Assembly (NCBI RefSeq): GCF_025642255.1
Contig: NZ_CP106759.1
Coordinates: 647,501-711,500 of the forward strand
Direction of reading: 5' to 3'
Length of the DNA stretch: 64,000 bases
Source of the DNA: Stenotrophomonas maltophilia
GTDB lineage: Bacteria > Pseudomonadota > Gammaproteobacteria > Xanthomonadales > Xanthomonadaceae
The notes below the pieces were generated by a model that worked only from the letters and a program-made list of their open reading frames with translations, ran no database searches and was not told where the DNA came from. Positions 38,839 through 47,092 of the stretch are shown piece by piece. Every line of letters begins with the position of its first letter. Positions within the stretch are counted from its first letter, which is position 1. A program made the translations under genes and the position numbers.

Positions 38839-39552
38839 ATGCGTCAGACGAAGGAGACTTCCGGCTTGGTGCTGGTGGTCGAAGACAACCGCAACATCTC
38901 CGAGATGATCGGCGAATACCTGGAAGGTCGTGGCTTCGAAGTCGACTATGCACAGGATGGCCTGGACGGCTACCGGCTTGCGGCGGAGAACAGCTATGAC
39001 GTGGTGGTGCTGGACCTGATGCTGCCGCGGCTGGATGGCATCGAAGTCTGCCGGCGGCTGCGCAACGACGCGCGCAAATCGACGCCGGTGCTGATGCTGA
39101 CCGCGCGCGATACGCTGGACGACAAGCTCACCGGCCTGGGGTTCGGTGCCGATGACTACCTGACCAAGCCGTTCGCGATCCAGGAACTGGAAGCACGCCT
39201 GCGCGCGCTGATCCGCCGTGAACGCCGCCAGGTGGGTTCGGAAGTGCTCAAGGTCGCCGACCTGGTGCTCGATCCGGTCAGCATGCGCGCCACCCGCGCC
39301 GGCACCGAACTGCAGCTGTCGCCGATCGGCCTGCGCCTGTTGACGATTCTGATGCGCGAATCGCCGCGGGTGGTCACCCGCCAGGAAATCGAGCGCGAGA
39401 TCTGGGGCAACGGGTTGCCGGATTCGGACACCCTGCGCAGCCATCTGTACAACCTGCGCAAGATCATCGACAAGCCGTTCGATCGCCCGCTGCTGCATAC
39501 CGTGCAGAGCGCCGGCTATCGCATTGCCGACATCGCCCAGCCGATGGCCTGA
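38839..39552 (+). CDS. Two-component response regulator, OmpR/PhoB family
   Basis: A 237-residue protein. The receiver domain (about 10-125) has VVEDN, the phosphorylated Asp59 in VVVLDLMLP, LTARD and the conserved Lys110 in YLTKPF. The C-terminal winged-helix domain (about 140-232) shows LSPIGLRLLTILMRESPRVV and DTLRSHLYNLRKIIDKPF. AGAGG precedes the ATG at 38839. The cognate sensor follows after 156 bases that contain a stem-loop and a promoter-like box, so the two genes may not be strictly co-transcribed. Confidence 0.92.
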   Translation: MRQTKETSGLVLVVEDNRNISEMIGEYLEGRGFEVDYAQDGLDGYRLAAENSYDVVVLDLMLPRLDGIEVCRRLRNDARKSTPVLMLTARDTLDDKLTGLGFGADDYLTKPFAIQELEARLRALIRRERRQVGSEVLKVADLVLDPVSMRATRAGTELQLSPIGLRLLTILMRESPRVVTRQEIEREIWGNGLPDSDTLRSHLYNLRKIIDKPFDRPLLHTVQSAGYRIADIAQPMA

Positions 39553-39610
39553 GCAGGGACCGTGCCGGTGCAGCTGCAGGCCCGGTGCGGTAGCGGACGG
39601 GCAACAGGGC

Positions 39611-39650
39611 AGGGGATGACCGACCGGCAGTGTCGGCGGTCATCATCCCT
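39611..39650 (+). terminator. Stem-loop between regulator and sensor genes
   Basis: AGGGGATGACCG and CGGTCATCATCCCT can pair with small bulges around a CCGGCAGTGTCGG inner stem. No strong T-run follows. It may partially terminate the regulator transcript or be a processing site that sets the ratio of regulator to sensor. Confidence 0.5.
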
Positions 39651-39676
39651 GCACGACCACGGCGCGGTGCGCTGCC

Positions 39677-39682
39677 TATAAT
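39677..39682 (+). promoter_or_regulatory. TATAAT -10-like box before the sensor kinase gene
   Basis: A perfect TATAAT lies 26 bases before the sensor start codon in an otherwise GC-rich gap. No clear -35 is seen at the right distance, so this is a possible, not proven, promoter for the sensor gene alone. Confidence 0.35.
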
Positions 39683-39708
39683 CGCAGCGCTCTGACCGGG
39701 ACCCCGCA

Positions 39709-40980
39709 ATGCCGCACGGCCTGCCGCGCAAGATCCGTATCGCCTTCATCCTGCAGGCAGTGCTGGCCAGCCTGGGCATCCTGCTGGGCGCATGGCTGGT
39801 GTCGCTGGTCATCAAGCACAGCCTGGTCGGTGCAGCGCTGCGCGAGGAAGCGGCGTATTACTGGACGCTGCACGACGCGTCCCCCGCACAGCCTCCCCCC
39901 AATACGCAGAACATCCGCGGCTACCTGCTGGAAAGCGGCCAGTCCGCGTTGTCGCTGCCGGCCAACCTGCGCGACCTGGAGCCCGGTTTCCACGAACTGC
40001 CGGCGGATGACCAGCTGGTCCTGGTCGATGTGCGGCCGGCCGGCCGCCTGTATCTGGTATTCCTGCGCTCACGCGCGGAAATGCTGGCGTTCTGGTTCGG
40101 CATCGTGCCGGTGTTGCTGACCCTGCTGGCGGTGTATGGCGCCAGCTGGATCACCTATCGCGCGTCCAAGCGTCTGGTATCGCCGGTGAACTGGCTGGCG
40201 CGGCGCGTGTCGCGCTGGGATCCCGGTCACCCCGAGGCAGCCGATCTGGAACCGAACAAACTGCCGGCGGACATGCAGGGCGAGACCCGGCAGCTCGCCG
40301 CGGCCCTGCATTCGCTGGCCAACCGGGTCAGCGCGCATGTCGCCCGCGAACGCAACTTCACCCGCGATGCCAGCCATGAACTGCGCACGCCGTTGACGGT
40401 GATCCGCGTGGCCAGCGACATGGCGCTGGGGGATGATTCCCTGCAGCCGCGCCTGCGCCGCAGCCTGCAGCGCATCCAGCGTGCCGGGCGTGACATGGAA
40501 GCGGTGATCGACGCCTTCCTGATCCTTGCCCGCGAGGCGGATGTCGAGCCGCAGGTCGAGCTGTTCGATGTCAACGACATCGTCCGTCACGAGGTGGACA
40601 ACGCCAACGAACTGCTGGGTACGCGCCCGGTCGTGGTGCACCTGCACAGCGACGGACCGGTGAATCTGCATGCGCCGCCGCGGGTGCTGCAGGTGGTGGT
40701 CAGCAACCTGGTGCGCAACGCCTGCAGCTATACCGACGAAGGCCGCATCGACGTGCATGTGCGCGACGACCGGGTGGTGGTGCGCGACACCGGCATCGGC
40801 ATGTCTGCCGAAGCCCTGTCGCGCGCGTTCGAGCCGTTCTACCGCGCCGAACCCAGTCGCCCGCAGGGCACCGGACTGGGCCTGTCGATCGTGCGCCGGC
40901 TGTGCGATCGCTTCGGCTGGAAGGTCAGCCTCTCCAGCGAACCCGGGCAGGGAACCGAAGCCACGGTGATCTTCCGCTAG
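39709..40980 (+). CDS. Sensor histidine kinase of the two-component pair
   Basis: A 423-residue inner-membrane protein. TM1 is about residues 10-36, a short periplasmic loop (about 37-122) follows, and TM2 is about 125-148. A HAMP-like linker leads to the H-box RDASHELRTPLTVIRV with the phosphorylated His223. N-box NLVRNACSYT, G1 RDTGIGMS, F-box and G2 GTGLGLSIVRRLC complete the ATPase domain. The small periplasmic loop is too short for a large ligand domain and no known sensor motif was recognised. It partners the response regulator upstream. It shares general architecture with ColS/PhoQ-type sensors but I do not assign a name. Confidence 0.92.
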   Translation: MPHGLPRKIRIAFILQAVLASLGILLGAWLVSLVIKHSLVGAALREEAAYYWTLHDASPAQPPPNTQNIRGYLLESGQSALSLPANLRDLEPGFHELPADDQLVLVDVRPAGRLYLVFLRSRAEMLAFWFGIVPVLLTLLAVYGASWITYRASKRLVSPVNWLARRVSRWDPGHPEAADLEPNKLPADMQGETRQLAAALHSLANRVSAHVARERNFTRDASHELRTPLTVIRVASDMALGDDSLQPRLRRSLQRIQRAGRDMEAVIDAFLILAREADVEPQVELFDVNDIVRHEVDNANELLGTRPVVVHLHSDGPVNLHAPPRVLQVVVSNLVRNACSYTDEGRIDVHVRDDRVVVRDTGIGMSAEALSRAFEPFYRAEPSRPQGTGLGLSIVRRLCDRFGWKVSLSSEPGQGTEATVIFR

Positions 40981-41003
40981 AGGGCTTTTGCCGGATCAGA
41001 AGC

Positions 41004-41051
41004 GGGCATTCCGCGGAATGCCCGGGCGGTAGCGCCGGGCCATGCCCGGCG
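41004..41051. repeat. Palindrome and SMAG repeat after the sensor kinase gene
   Basis: 41004-41023 is a 20-base perfect palindrome, GGGCATTCCG-CGGAATGCCC. It is followed by a GTAG-headed SMAG hairpin (GCCGGGCCATGCCCGGC) at 41029-41051. Together they separate the convergent sensor and SGNH hydrolase genes. Confidence 0.65.
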
Positions 41052-41062
41052 TGCGCAGTGCC

Positions 41063-41764
41063 TCAGTCGCAGGTCACCTTCGGTGCCAGCGCGCGGGTCC
41101 AGATGGCATATCCGGCGGGTGTCATGTGCAGCATGTCCTCACGGAACAGCGCGCGATCAGGCTGGCCGTCGGCGCCCAGCATCGGCGTGTAGATGTCGGT
41201 GAAGCCGGTGTTGGGCAGCCTGGCCAGCGCCGCCTTGACCAGCGTGTTGGCCTCGTTGATCGCCGGCAGCAGGTGCGCCCGTGACGGGCTGGGCTTGATC
41301 GACACGTATTCCACCCGGGTCTTGGGCAGGTCGCGATGCACGCGCTGCACGAAGGCGACCACATCGTCGCGCACCTGCACGGCGCTGCGGCCGCTGTTGA
41401 GGTCGTTGTCGCCGGCGTACAGGAAGACCTTGCACGGCGCGTACGGGATCACGATCTGTCCGGCATACCAGGTGCTGTCCCGGACTTCCGAGCCGCCGAA
41501 GCCCCGGTTGAACACCGGCTGGCCGGCGAAATCGGCCGCCAGGCTGTCCCACATCCGGAATGACGAACTGCCGATGAACTCGATGCCACCACGAGGCGGC
41601 GGGGCGACCTTGTCGGCGGCGGCGAAGGCGGCCATGTCGGCGGCCCAGGCCACGTTGGAGACCTGCTCGGGAACGCGGGGCGACGGCGAGGGAACGCGTG
41701 CCAGCGCCAGCGGCGCAAGGGTCAGCAGGCCCAGCATCAGCAGAGCGGGACGGCGGTGGGACAT
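41063..41764 (-). CDS. Exported SGNH/GDSL hydrolase
   Basis: A 233-residue protein with a signal peptide (MSHRRPALLMLGLLTLAPLA, cut near ALA). Blocks I, II, III and V of SGNH hydrolases are present: FIGSSSFRMW (nucleophile Ser), NRGFGGSEVRDS (Gly), YAGDNDLNSGR (Asn) and DMLHMTPAGYAIW (Asp, His). This spacing is that of GDSL-like carbohydrate esterases or lipases acting in the periplasm. Substrate not assigned. It stands alone on the minus strand. Confidence 0.85.
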   Translation of the reverse strand: MSHRRPALLMLGLLTLAPLALARVPSPSPRVPEQVSNVAWAADMAAFAAADKVAPPPRGGIEFIGSSSFRMWDSLAADFAGQPVFNRGFGGSEVRDSTWYAGQIVIPYAPCKVFLYAGDNDLNSGRSAVQVRDDVVAFVQRVHRDLPKTRVEYVSIKPSPSRAHLLPAINEANTLVKAALARLPNTGFTDIYTPMLGADGQPDRALFREDMLHMTPAGYAIWTRALAPKVTCD

Positions 41765-41976
41765 CGTGCACTCCAGGCAGGAAGGAGGGAGCCATCATAG
41801 GAGGCGGGCGCGGCCCGCGCTTGTCCCCGGCAGGCCATTCGGCCCGGCCGCGCGGAGTATGGCCGGCGGCCTTGTGGCAAAATGGCGACTGTCTGCCCAT
41901 CCCTGTGCACCCATGACTCCCTGCCGTGCGTCTGAGCGGTCGCTGCGCCGCGCCCCCGTTGCTGGATGCTCCACCC

Positions 41977-42372
41977 GTGGCTGACCAGTTCGGCCACATG
42001 CCGCGCGGCCCGCGCCGCATCTTCCAGGCCGCGCGCTGGTCCTGGCAGGGCCTGCGGGCTGCCTGGCTGCATGAGTCCTCGTTCCGGCTGGAGGTCTACC
42101 TGCTGGTCCTGCTGACCCCGGTGGCGATCTGGCTCGGCCAGACCCCGGTGGAGCGCGCGCTGCTGATCGGCTCGATGCTGCTGGTGCTGGCGATGGAACT
42201 GGCCAACTCCGCCATCGAGGCCGTGATCGAGCGCTACGGCAGCGAGATCCACGAGCTGGCCGGGCGCGCCAAGGACATGGGTTCGGCCGCCGTGTTCGTG
42301 CTGATGATGAACGTGCTGCTGTGCTGGGCCCTGGTCGTGGTCCCGCATGCACTGGCCGGCCGCTACGGCTGA
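41977..42372 (+). CDS. dgkA: Diacylglycerol kinase (DgkA)
   Basis: A 131-residue membrane enzyme if started at GTG 41977 (VADQFGHMPRGPRRIFQAAR); an ATG at 41998 would give 124 residues and an earlier GTG at 41926 gives an N-terminus without homology. Family sequences are WSWQGLRAAWLHESSFRLE, ELANSAIEAVIERYGSE and HELAGRAKDMGSAAVFVL. Three transmembrane helices are visible. It phosphorylates diacylglycerol released by lipid-modifying enzymes and so recycles it to phosphatidic acid. The TerC-type gene follows 33 bases later. Confidence 0.93.
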   Translation: MADQFGHMPRGPRRIFQAARWSWQGLRAAWLHESSFRLEVYLLVLLTPVAIWLGQTPVERALLIGSMLLVLAMELANSAIEAVIERYGSEIHELAGRAKDMGSAAVFVLMMNVLLCWALVVVPHALAGRYG

Positions 42373-42405
42373 ACCCCCATTCCCCCACTGCCTTGAAGAG
42401 TTTCC

Positions 42406-43155
42406 ATGTCCTTTGAGTTCCTCGCCGACCCCAACGCCTGGGTGACCCTGTTCACCCTGAGCGCACTGGAAATCGTGCTCGGCATCGACAATTTGGTGTT
42501 CATCTCCATCGCGGTCAGCAAGCTGCCGGAAGAGCGCCGTCCCTTTGCGCGCAAGCTCGGCATCGCCGTGGCCTGCATCACCCGTATCGCACTGCTGGTG
42601 TCGCTGGCCTACCTGGCCCACATGTCCGCCAACCTGTTCACCGTGGCCGGCATGGGCATCTCCATCCGCGACCTGGTGCTGATCGTGGGTGGCCTGTTCC
42701 TGATCATCAAGGGTTACATGGAGATCAAGGAACTGATCACCGGTGGCGAAGACGAGAATCCGGCCACCAGCAAGGCGTCGGGCGTGTTCGGCATGGTCAT
42801 CCTGCAGATCGCCATCATCGATATCGTGTTCTCGCTGGACTCGGTGATCACGGCCGTCGGAATCGCCGACCACATCCCGGTGATGGTCGCTGCCATCCTG
42901 CTGTCGGTGCTGGTCATGCTGCTGGCGGCCAATCCGCTGGGGCGCTTCATCGACGCCAACCCGACGGTGAAGATGCTGGCGCTGGCCTTCATCCTGCTGA
43001 TCGGCGCGGTGCTGATCCTGGACGGCCTCGACGTGCATGTGCCCAAGCCGTACATCTACGCCGCGATGGGCTTCTCGGTGCTGGTGGAATGGTTGAACCT
43101 GCTGATGCGCCGTCGCGCGCGCGACCACCACGTGCCGGGCGCCGGCGACTGGTAA
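42406..43155 (+). CDS. TerC-family integral membrane protein
   Basis: A 249-residue protein starting MSFEFLADPNAWVTLFTLSA with seven predicted transmembrane helices. The two inverted half-repeats each carry the family's buried acidic motif, LEIVLGIDNLVFIS and DIVFSLDSVITAVGI. Homologues such as MeeF/MeeY and Alx export or co-metallate with manganese; others are linked to tellurite resistance. No yybP-ykoY manganese riboswitch is seen upstream. It follows dgkA closely and ends before a good terminator. Confidence 0.88.
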   Translation: MSFEFLADPNAWVTLFTLSALEIVLGIDNLVFISIAVSKLPEERRPFARKLGIAVACITRIALLVSLAYLAHMSANLFTVAGMGISIRDLVLIVGGLFLIIKGYMEIKELITGGEDENPATSKASGVFGMVILQIAIIDIVFSLDSVITAVGIADHIPVMVAAILLSVLVMLLAANPLGRFIDANPTVKMLALAFILLIGAVLILDGLDVHVPKPYIYAAMGFSVLVEWLNLLMRRRARDHHVPGAGDW

Positions 43156-43169
43156 AGCGTATGACCTCG

Positions 43170-43199
43170 AACCCCCGGCCCGGCCGGGGGTTCTGCTTT
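43170..43199 (+). terminator. Intrinsic terminator after the TerC-family gene
   Basis: AACCCCCGG and CCGGGGGTT form a 9-bp stem around CCCGG, followed by CTGCTTT, 15 bases past the stop codon. Confidence 0.75.
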
Positions 43200-43214
43200 G
43201 CGGGCCACCGCGTC

Positions 43215-43233
43215 CGCCGGGCCATGCCCGGCG
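43215..43233. repeat. SMAG-like hairpin
   Basis: CGCCGGGCCATGCCCGGCG hairpin without the GTAG head. It lies in the 217-base gap before the MFS gene. The rest of the gap (43234-43372) shows no further structure except AGGAAG before the start codon. Confidence 0.55.
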
Positions 43234-43372
43234 GGGGCTTTTGCCTGCAATGCCGGCGTACACCTTCACTTGTGAACCCGCATCAACAGTGTTTTCCCCG
43301 GACAAGGCTTAATCCGGTGCGGCAAAGCGCGCAGGCTACGCGCTCCCGATTCCCGCCCCCAGGAAGTCCCCC

Positions 43373-44533
43373 ATGAAGTCCAGAGCCGCATTGCTGGCGC
43401 TTGCCGTCGGCGCCTTCGCCATCGGCACCACCGAGTTCGCCCCGATGGGCCTGCTGCCGGTCATCGCCGACGGCGTAGGGGTTGGCATTCCCACCGCCGG
43501 CATGCTGATCACGGCCTACGCCATGGGCGTGATGCTGGGCGCGCCGGTGATGACGCTGCTGATGGGACGCTTCGGCAAGCGCACCGCGCTGATGCTGCTG
43601 ATGTCGATCTTCGTGGTCGGCAACCTGCTGTCGGCGCTGGCGCCGAACTATGGCCTGCTGCTGTTGTCGCGGCTGGTCACCAGCCTCAACCACGGTGCCT
43701 TCTTCGGTATCGGTGCGGTGGTCGCCGCCAGCCTGGTACCGAAGGACAAGCAGGCGGCGGCGGTGGCCACGATGTTCATGGGCCTGACCATCGCCAACAT
43801 CGGCGGCGTGCCGCTGGCAACCTGGGTCGGCCAGCAGCTGGGCTGGCGCCTGTCCTTCGCCGGCACCGCAGTGCTGGGCGTGGTGGCGATCATCGCGCTC
43901 GGCCTGGCCCTGCCGGCCTCGGCACCGGGTCCGCGCCCGGACGTGCGCCGTGAACTGAAGGCGATCCTGCAGCCGCAGGTGCTGCTGGCCATGGCCACCA
44001 CGGTGCTGGGCGCCGGTGCCATGTTCACCTTGTACACCTACGTGGCGCCGGTGCTGACCGAGCTGACCGGTGCCTCCAATGCCTTCATCGCGATGTCACT
44101 GGCGCTGATCGGTATCGGTTTCACCATCGGCAATGGCATCGGCGGGCGCATGGCCGACTGGTCGCTGGATGGCGCTACGCGGATCCTGCTGGCGGCGCTG
44201 GCGGTGTTGATGTTCGTGCTGCCGCTGGCCTTCATGAATCCCGTGACCGCAGCGCTGGGTGTACTGCTGTTCGGCGCGGCGACTTTCGCCATCGTGCCGC
44301 CGCTGCAGATCCGGGTGATGGAAGCGGCCACCGAGGCGCCGGGCCTGGCGTCGTCGATCAACGTGGGCGCGTTCAACCTCGGCAATGCCGTGGGTGCGGC
44401 GCTCGGCGGTGCGGTGATCAGCTCGGGCCTGGGCTACGCGGCCATTCCGGTGGCCGGCGGCCTGCTGGCGGCATCGGGCCTGCTGCTGGCGTGGCTGGGG
44501 CGTCCCCGCACTGCGGTGGCCGAAGCCTGCTGA
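43373..44533 (+). CDS. MFS transporter, DHA1 family (AraJ/YdhP-like exporter)
   Basis: A 386-residue protein with 12 predicted transmembrane helices, starting MKSRAALLALAVGAFAIGTT. The motif EFAPMGLLPVIADGVGV is typical of the AraJ/YdhP subgroup of proton-driven exporters, and LMGRFGKRTALMLLM is MFS motif A. SLNHGAFFGIGAVVAASLV lies in TM4. Substrates of this subgroup include sugars, purines and drugs; none can be picked here. It is a single-gene transcript with AGGAAG ahead of the ATG. Confidence 0.88.
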   Translation: MKSRAALLALAVGAFAIGTTEFAPMGLLPVIADGVGVGIPTAGMLITAYAMGVMLGAPVMTLLMGRFGKRTALMLLMSIFVVGNLLSALAPNYGLLLLSRLVTSLNHGAFFGIGAVVAASLVPKDKQAAAVATMFMGLTIANIGGVPLATWVGQQLGWRLSFAGTAVLGVVAIIALGLALPASAPGPRPDVRRELKAILQPQVLLAMATTVLGAGAMFTLYTYVAPVLTELTGASNAFIAMSLALIGIGFTIGNGIGGRMADWSLDGATRILLAALAVLMFVLPLAFMNPVTAALGVLLFGAATFAIVPPLQIRVMEAATEAPGLASSINVGAFNLGNAVGAALGGAVISSGLGYAAIPVAGGLLAASGLLLAWLGRPRTAVAEAC

Positions 44534-45024
44534 GGGGTGTTGGATTCCGGCAGGGCTTGCAGCCCTGCACCCGCCGGATCAACGTCAACGTCAACGGCAA
44601 AAGCCTGCATTCCGTGGGTTGGCGGGGTGGGTCCGGTTGAGGGGGACGCTGTAAGTACCCCTGCGGGGCCCGGCCCATTCCCGCGATCTGTCGCAACGGC
44701 GTTCCTCTCTGGTAGGTGTCGACCTTGGTCGACACGAATGCCTGAAGAACCGGCTTTTGCTTTTGATTTTTTTCTTTTGATCTTCCCGCGGTGCGCAGGA
44801 AACCGTATGAGGCCGGGCGGGTGGGCGTGGCGGGGGTATCCGCGCCATGGATGGCGCGGCTAAGCCTCCCGGGACGGATTCACGGCGTCCCCCGCCATGC
44901 CCACCCGCCCGGACTACTCAGGCGATCCCTGAGCATGGCCACCGCGGAGGGGGCGGCGCCCGATGGCCGGTCTTTCACCCGAACCATGGCATGCTCGGCG
45001 CCAAGCCCACCCGGAACCTCCGCC
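44534..45024. other. 491-base non-coding region with nested inverted repeats
   Basis: Three structures fill this gap. A GCAGGGC-TTGCA-GCCCTGC hairpin at 44550-44568 closes the MFS transcript. A GTAG-headed GTGTCGAC/GTCGACAC hairpin lies at 44712-44736 and is followed by a T-rich run with seven consecutive T residues. A 24-base inverted repeat with one mismatch has arms at 44813-44836 and 44889-44912, enclosing a smaller CCGCGCCATGGATGGCGCGG palindrome at 44840-44859. The open frame running from here into lemA has no homology and uses a late in-frame ATG for the real protein. Confidence 0.6.
44813..44912. repeat. Long inverted repeat upstream of lemA
   Basis: Arms of 24 bases match at 23 positions; the left arm begins CCGGGCGGGTGGGC and the right arm ends GCCCACCCGCCCGG. 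The 52-base centre has its own palindrome. The GACGCC/GGCGTCC-type sequence next to the right arm is reminiscent of a dispersed repeat of Xanthomonadaceae. The whole could form a cruciform or, in RNA, a very stable hairpin. Confidence 0.6.
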
Positions 45025-45645
45025 ATGCGCCTGTTCACCCGTGTCCTGCCCCTGATGCTGCTGGCCTCCCTGCTGTCCGGCTGCGGCTACAACGCGATCC
45101 AGCAGAAGGATGAAGCGGTCAAGGCCAGCTGGTCCGAAGTGCTCAACCAGTACAAGCGCCGTGCCGACCTCGTGCCCAACCTGGTACAGACCGTGAAGGG
45201 CTTCGCCAGCCAGGAAGAGCGCGTGCTGACCGAAGTCACCAACGCCCGCTCGCGTGTCGGCCAGATCAACGTCAACGCCGATGACGAAGCCTCGCTCAAG
45301 CAGTTCCAGCAGGCCCAGGGCGAACTGGGCAGCGCGCTGTCGCGGCTGCTGGTGGTGACCGAGAACTATCCGGTACTGAAGTCCGACCAGAACTTCCGCG
45401 ACCTGCAGGCCCAGCTGGAAGGCACCGAAAACCGGATCACGGTTGCGCGTGGTCGTTACATCCAGCAGGTGCAGGACTACAACACCTACATCCGCTCGTT
45501 CCCGCAGGTGATCACCGCAAAGCTGTTCGGCTACAAGACCAAGCCGAACTTCACCGTGGACAACGAAGCGCAGATCTCCAACGCACCGGCCGTCGATTTC
45601 GGCAACGCGCCGCAGCAGCAGCCGGCGCCGCAGCCGGGCCACTGA
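45025..45645 (+). CDS. lemA: LemA family lipoprotein
   Basis: A 206-residue protein. The lipoprotein signal MRLFTRVLPLMLLASLLSGC has the lipobox LLSGC with Cys20 as the acylated residue. The LemA helical-bundle motifs YNAIQQKDEAVKASWSEVL, YKRRADLVPNLVQTVKGFA and TENRITVARGRYIQQVQDYN are complete. LemA proteins are of uncertain function and are often encoded with TPM-domain proteins, as here, three bases upstream. The lgt gene that acylates such proteins follows the cluster. Confidence 0.93.
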   Translation: MRLFTRVLPLMLLASLLSGCGYNAIQQKDEAVKASWSEVLNQYKRRADLVPNLVQTVKGFASQEERVLTEVTNARSRVGQINVNADDEASLKQFQQAQGELGSALSRLLVVTENYPVLKSDQNFRDLQAQLEGTENRITVARGRYIQQVQDYNTYIRSFPQVITAKLFGYKTKPNFTVDNEAQISNAPAVDFGNAPQQQPAPQPGH

Positions 45646-45648
45646 CCG

Positions 45649-46538
45649 ATGCGCCTGGCCAATGCGCTGTTGGCCCTGCTGCTGTGGCTGCCGCTGGCGG
45701 CGCAGGCCCAGCAGCTGGCGCCGATTCCGGCGCTGGATTCGCCGGTGGTCGACACCACCGGCACGCTGGATGCCGCGCAGAAGCAGGCGCTGGTGCAGCA
45801 GGCGCTGGACCTGCAACAGCGCAAGGGCAGCCAGCTGCAGGTGCTGGTGGTGCCCACGACGCAGCCGGAGGACATCGCGCAGTACACGACGCGGGTCTTC
45901 GACCAGTGGCAGATCGGCCGCAAGGGTGTGGATGACGGCGTGCTGCTGGTGGTGGCCAAGGATGACCGGCGTGTGCGCATCGAGCCGGGCTATGGTCTTG
46001 AAGGCGCCATCCCCGATGCCATCGCCAACCGCGTCATCCAGGAATATCTGGTGCCACGCTTCCGCAGTGGCGACTACGCCGGCGGCATCACCGATGCCAC
46101 CGCCGTACTGGTCGGGCTGATCGACGGCGAGTCGCTGCCGGCGCCGGTCAGTGGCCAGCGCGGGCGGGAGGCCGACGGCGGTGGCGATACCTGGATCCTG
46201 GCGTTGTTCATCGGCGTGTTCGCAGGCACGGTGCTGCGGGGCGTGTTCTCGCGGGTGCCGCGGCCGGTGCGCGGGCTGCTCGGAGGTGCGGGTGCGGCGG
46301 TTGCTGCCTTCCTGTTCACCTCCACCCTGCTGGCCAGTGGCCTGGCCGGCGTTGTCGGGCTGGTGGTGGCGATGCTGTCCGGTCATCCCGGCCGCTTTGC
46401 CGCGGCGGCAGTGGCTGGGGCGGCGGCAGCTGGGGCGGTGGGGGCGGGTTCGGGGGCGGCGGTGGTTTCGGCGGCGGTGGCGGCTGGGGTGGCGGCGGTG
46501 GCCGTTCCGGCGGCGGTGGTGCTTCGGGAGGTTGGTGA
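45649..46538 (+). CDS. TPM-domain membrane protein with a frameshift before its Gly-rich tail
   Basis: The N-terminal signal peptide (MRLANALLALLLWLPLAAQA), the TPM domain (about 25-165, with SPVVDTTGTLDAAQKQALVQ and RRVRIEPGYGLEGAIPDAI) and two membrane helices read normally. After LSGHPGRFA (about 46400) the frame gives an Ala/Val-rich run, but another frame gives RGGSGWGGGSWGGGGGFGGG and ends SGGW with TGA at 46536-46538, overlapping the next ATG. That Gly/Trp/Phe tail is the normal end of this family. One base seems to be missing near 46395-46405. Left uncorrected, the frame reads on to 46638 inside the next gene. Sequencing error, true mutation or slippage cannot be separated here. Confidence 0.8.
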
Positions 46539-47032
46539 TGATCCGTCGTCTTTGCCGTCATCTGTTCTCGCCCTCGGTACGACGGGCGTTTCCCCCCGCG
46601 ACGCTGCAGGCGATCACCGCGGCCATCGCTGCCGGTGAGCAGCGCCACGGCGGCCAGGTGATGTTCGCTGTCGAAGCCGACCTGCCGCTGCACGCGGTCT
46701 GGCGCGGAATCACGCCGCGCCAGGCGGCGGAGCAGGCATTCGCCCACCTGCGCACCTGGGATACCCGGCACAACAACGGCGTACTGATCTACCTGCTGCT
46801 GGCCGACCACGCCATCGAGATCGTCGCCGACCGGGGCCTGAGCGACCGGGTCAGCGCGGCGCAGTGGCAGCGGGTGTGCACCCACCTGCGCGAAGGCCTG
46901 CGCGGCGCCAGTCCGGTGGATGCGCTGCGCGATGCGATCGACGAAGTCTCCAGCCTGGTGGAAGGGCACTTTCCGGCCTCGACGCGGTCGGAGGATGACG
47001 CGCTCCCGAATGCGCCGCAGATCCTGGGCTGA
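46538..47032 (+). CDS. TPM-domain protein (short)
   Basis: A 164-residue protein beginning MIRRLCRHLFSPSVRRAFPP; its ATG shares a base with the TGA of the frame-restored preceding gene. It has the second TPM-type module: AAGEQRHGGQVMFAVEADLP, HLRTWDTRHNNGVLIYLLLA and HAIEIVADRGLSDRVSAAQW. No signal peptide or glycine-rich tail. The lemA - TPM(long) - TPM(short) arrangement is common; the group is linked to envelope or photosystem-repair type functions, but its activity in proteobacteria is unclear. Confidence 0.87.
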   Translation: MIRRLCRHLFSPSVRRAFPPATLQAITAAIAAGEQRHGGQVMFAVEADLPLHAVWRGITPRQAAEQAFAHLRTWDTRHNNGVLIYLLLADHAIEIVADRGLSDRVSAAQWQRVCTHLREGLRGASPVDALRDAIDEVSSLVEGHFPASTRSEDDALPNAPQILG

Positions 47033-47092
47033 GCCCCGGTCCCGGGCCGGGTCGGGGCGCTAAAATACCCGTACTCCTGCCAGGCGTCTTCC

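Noticed and set aside
46538..46638. Reading the long TPM protein through to 46638 inside the next gene
   Set aside because: This gives a 100-base overlap and a non-homologous tail; the alternative frame restores the family tail and a one-base TGATG overlap.
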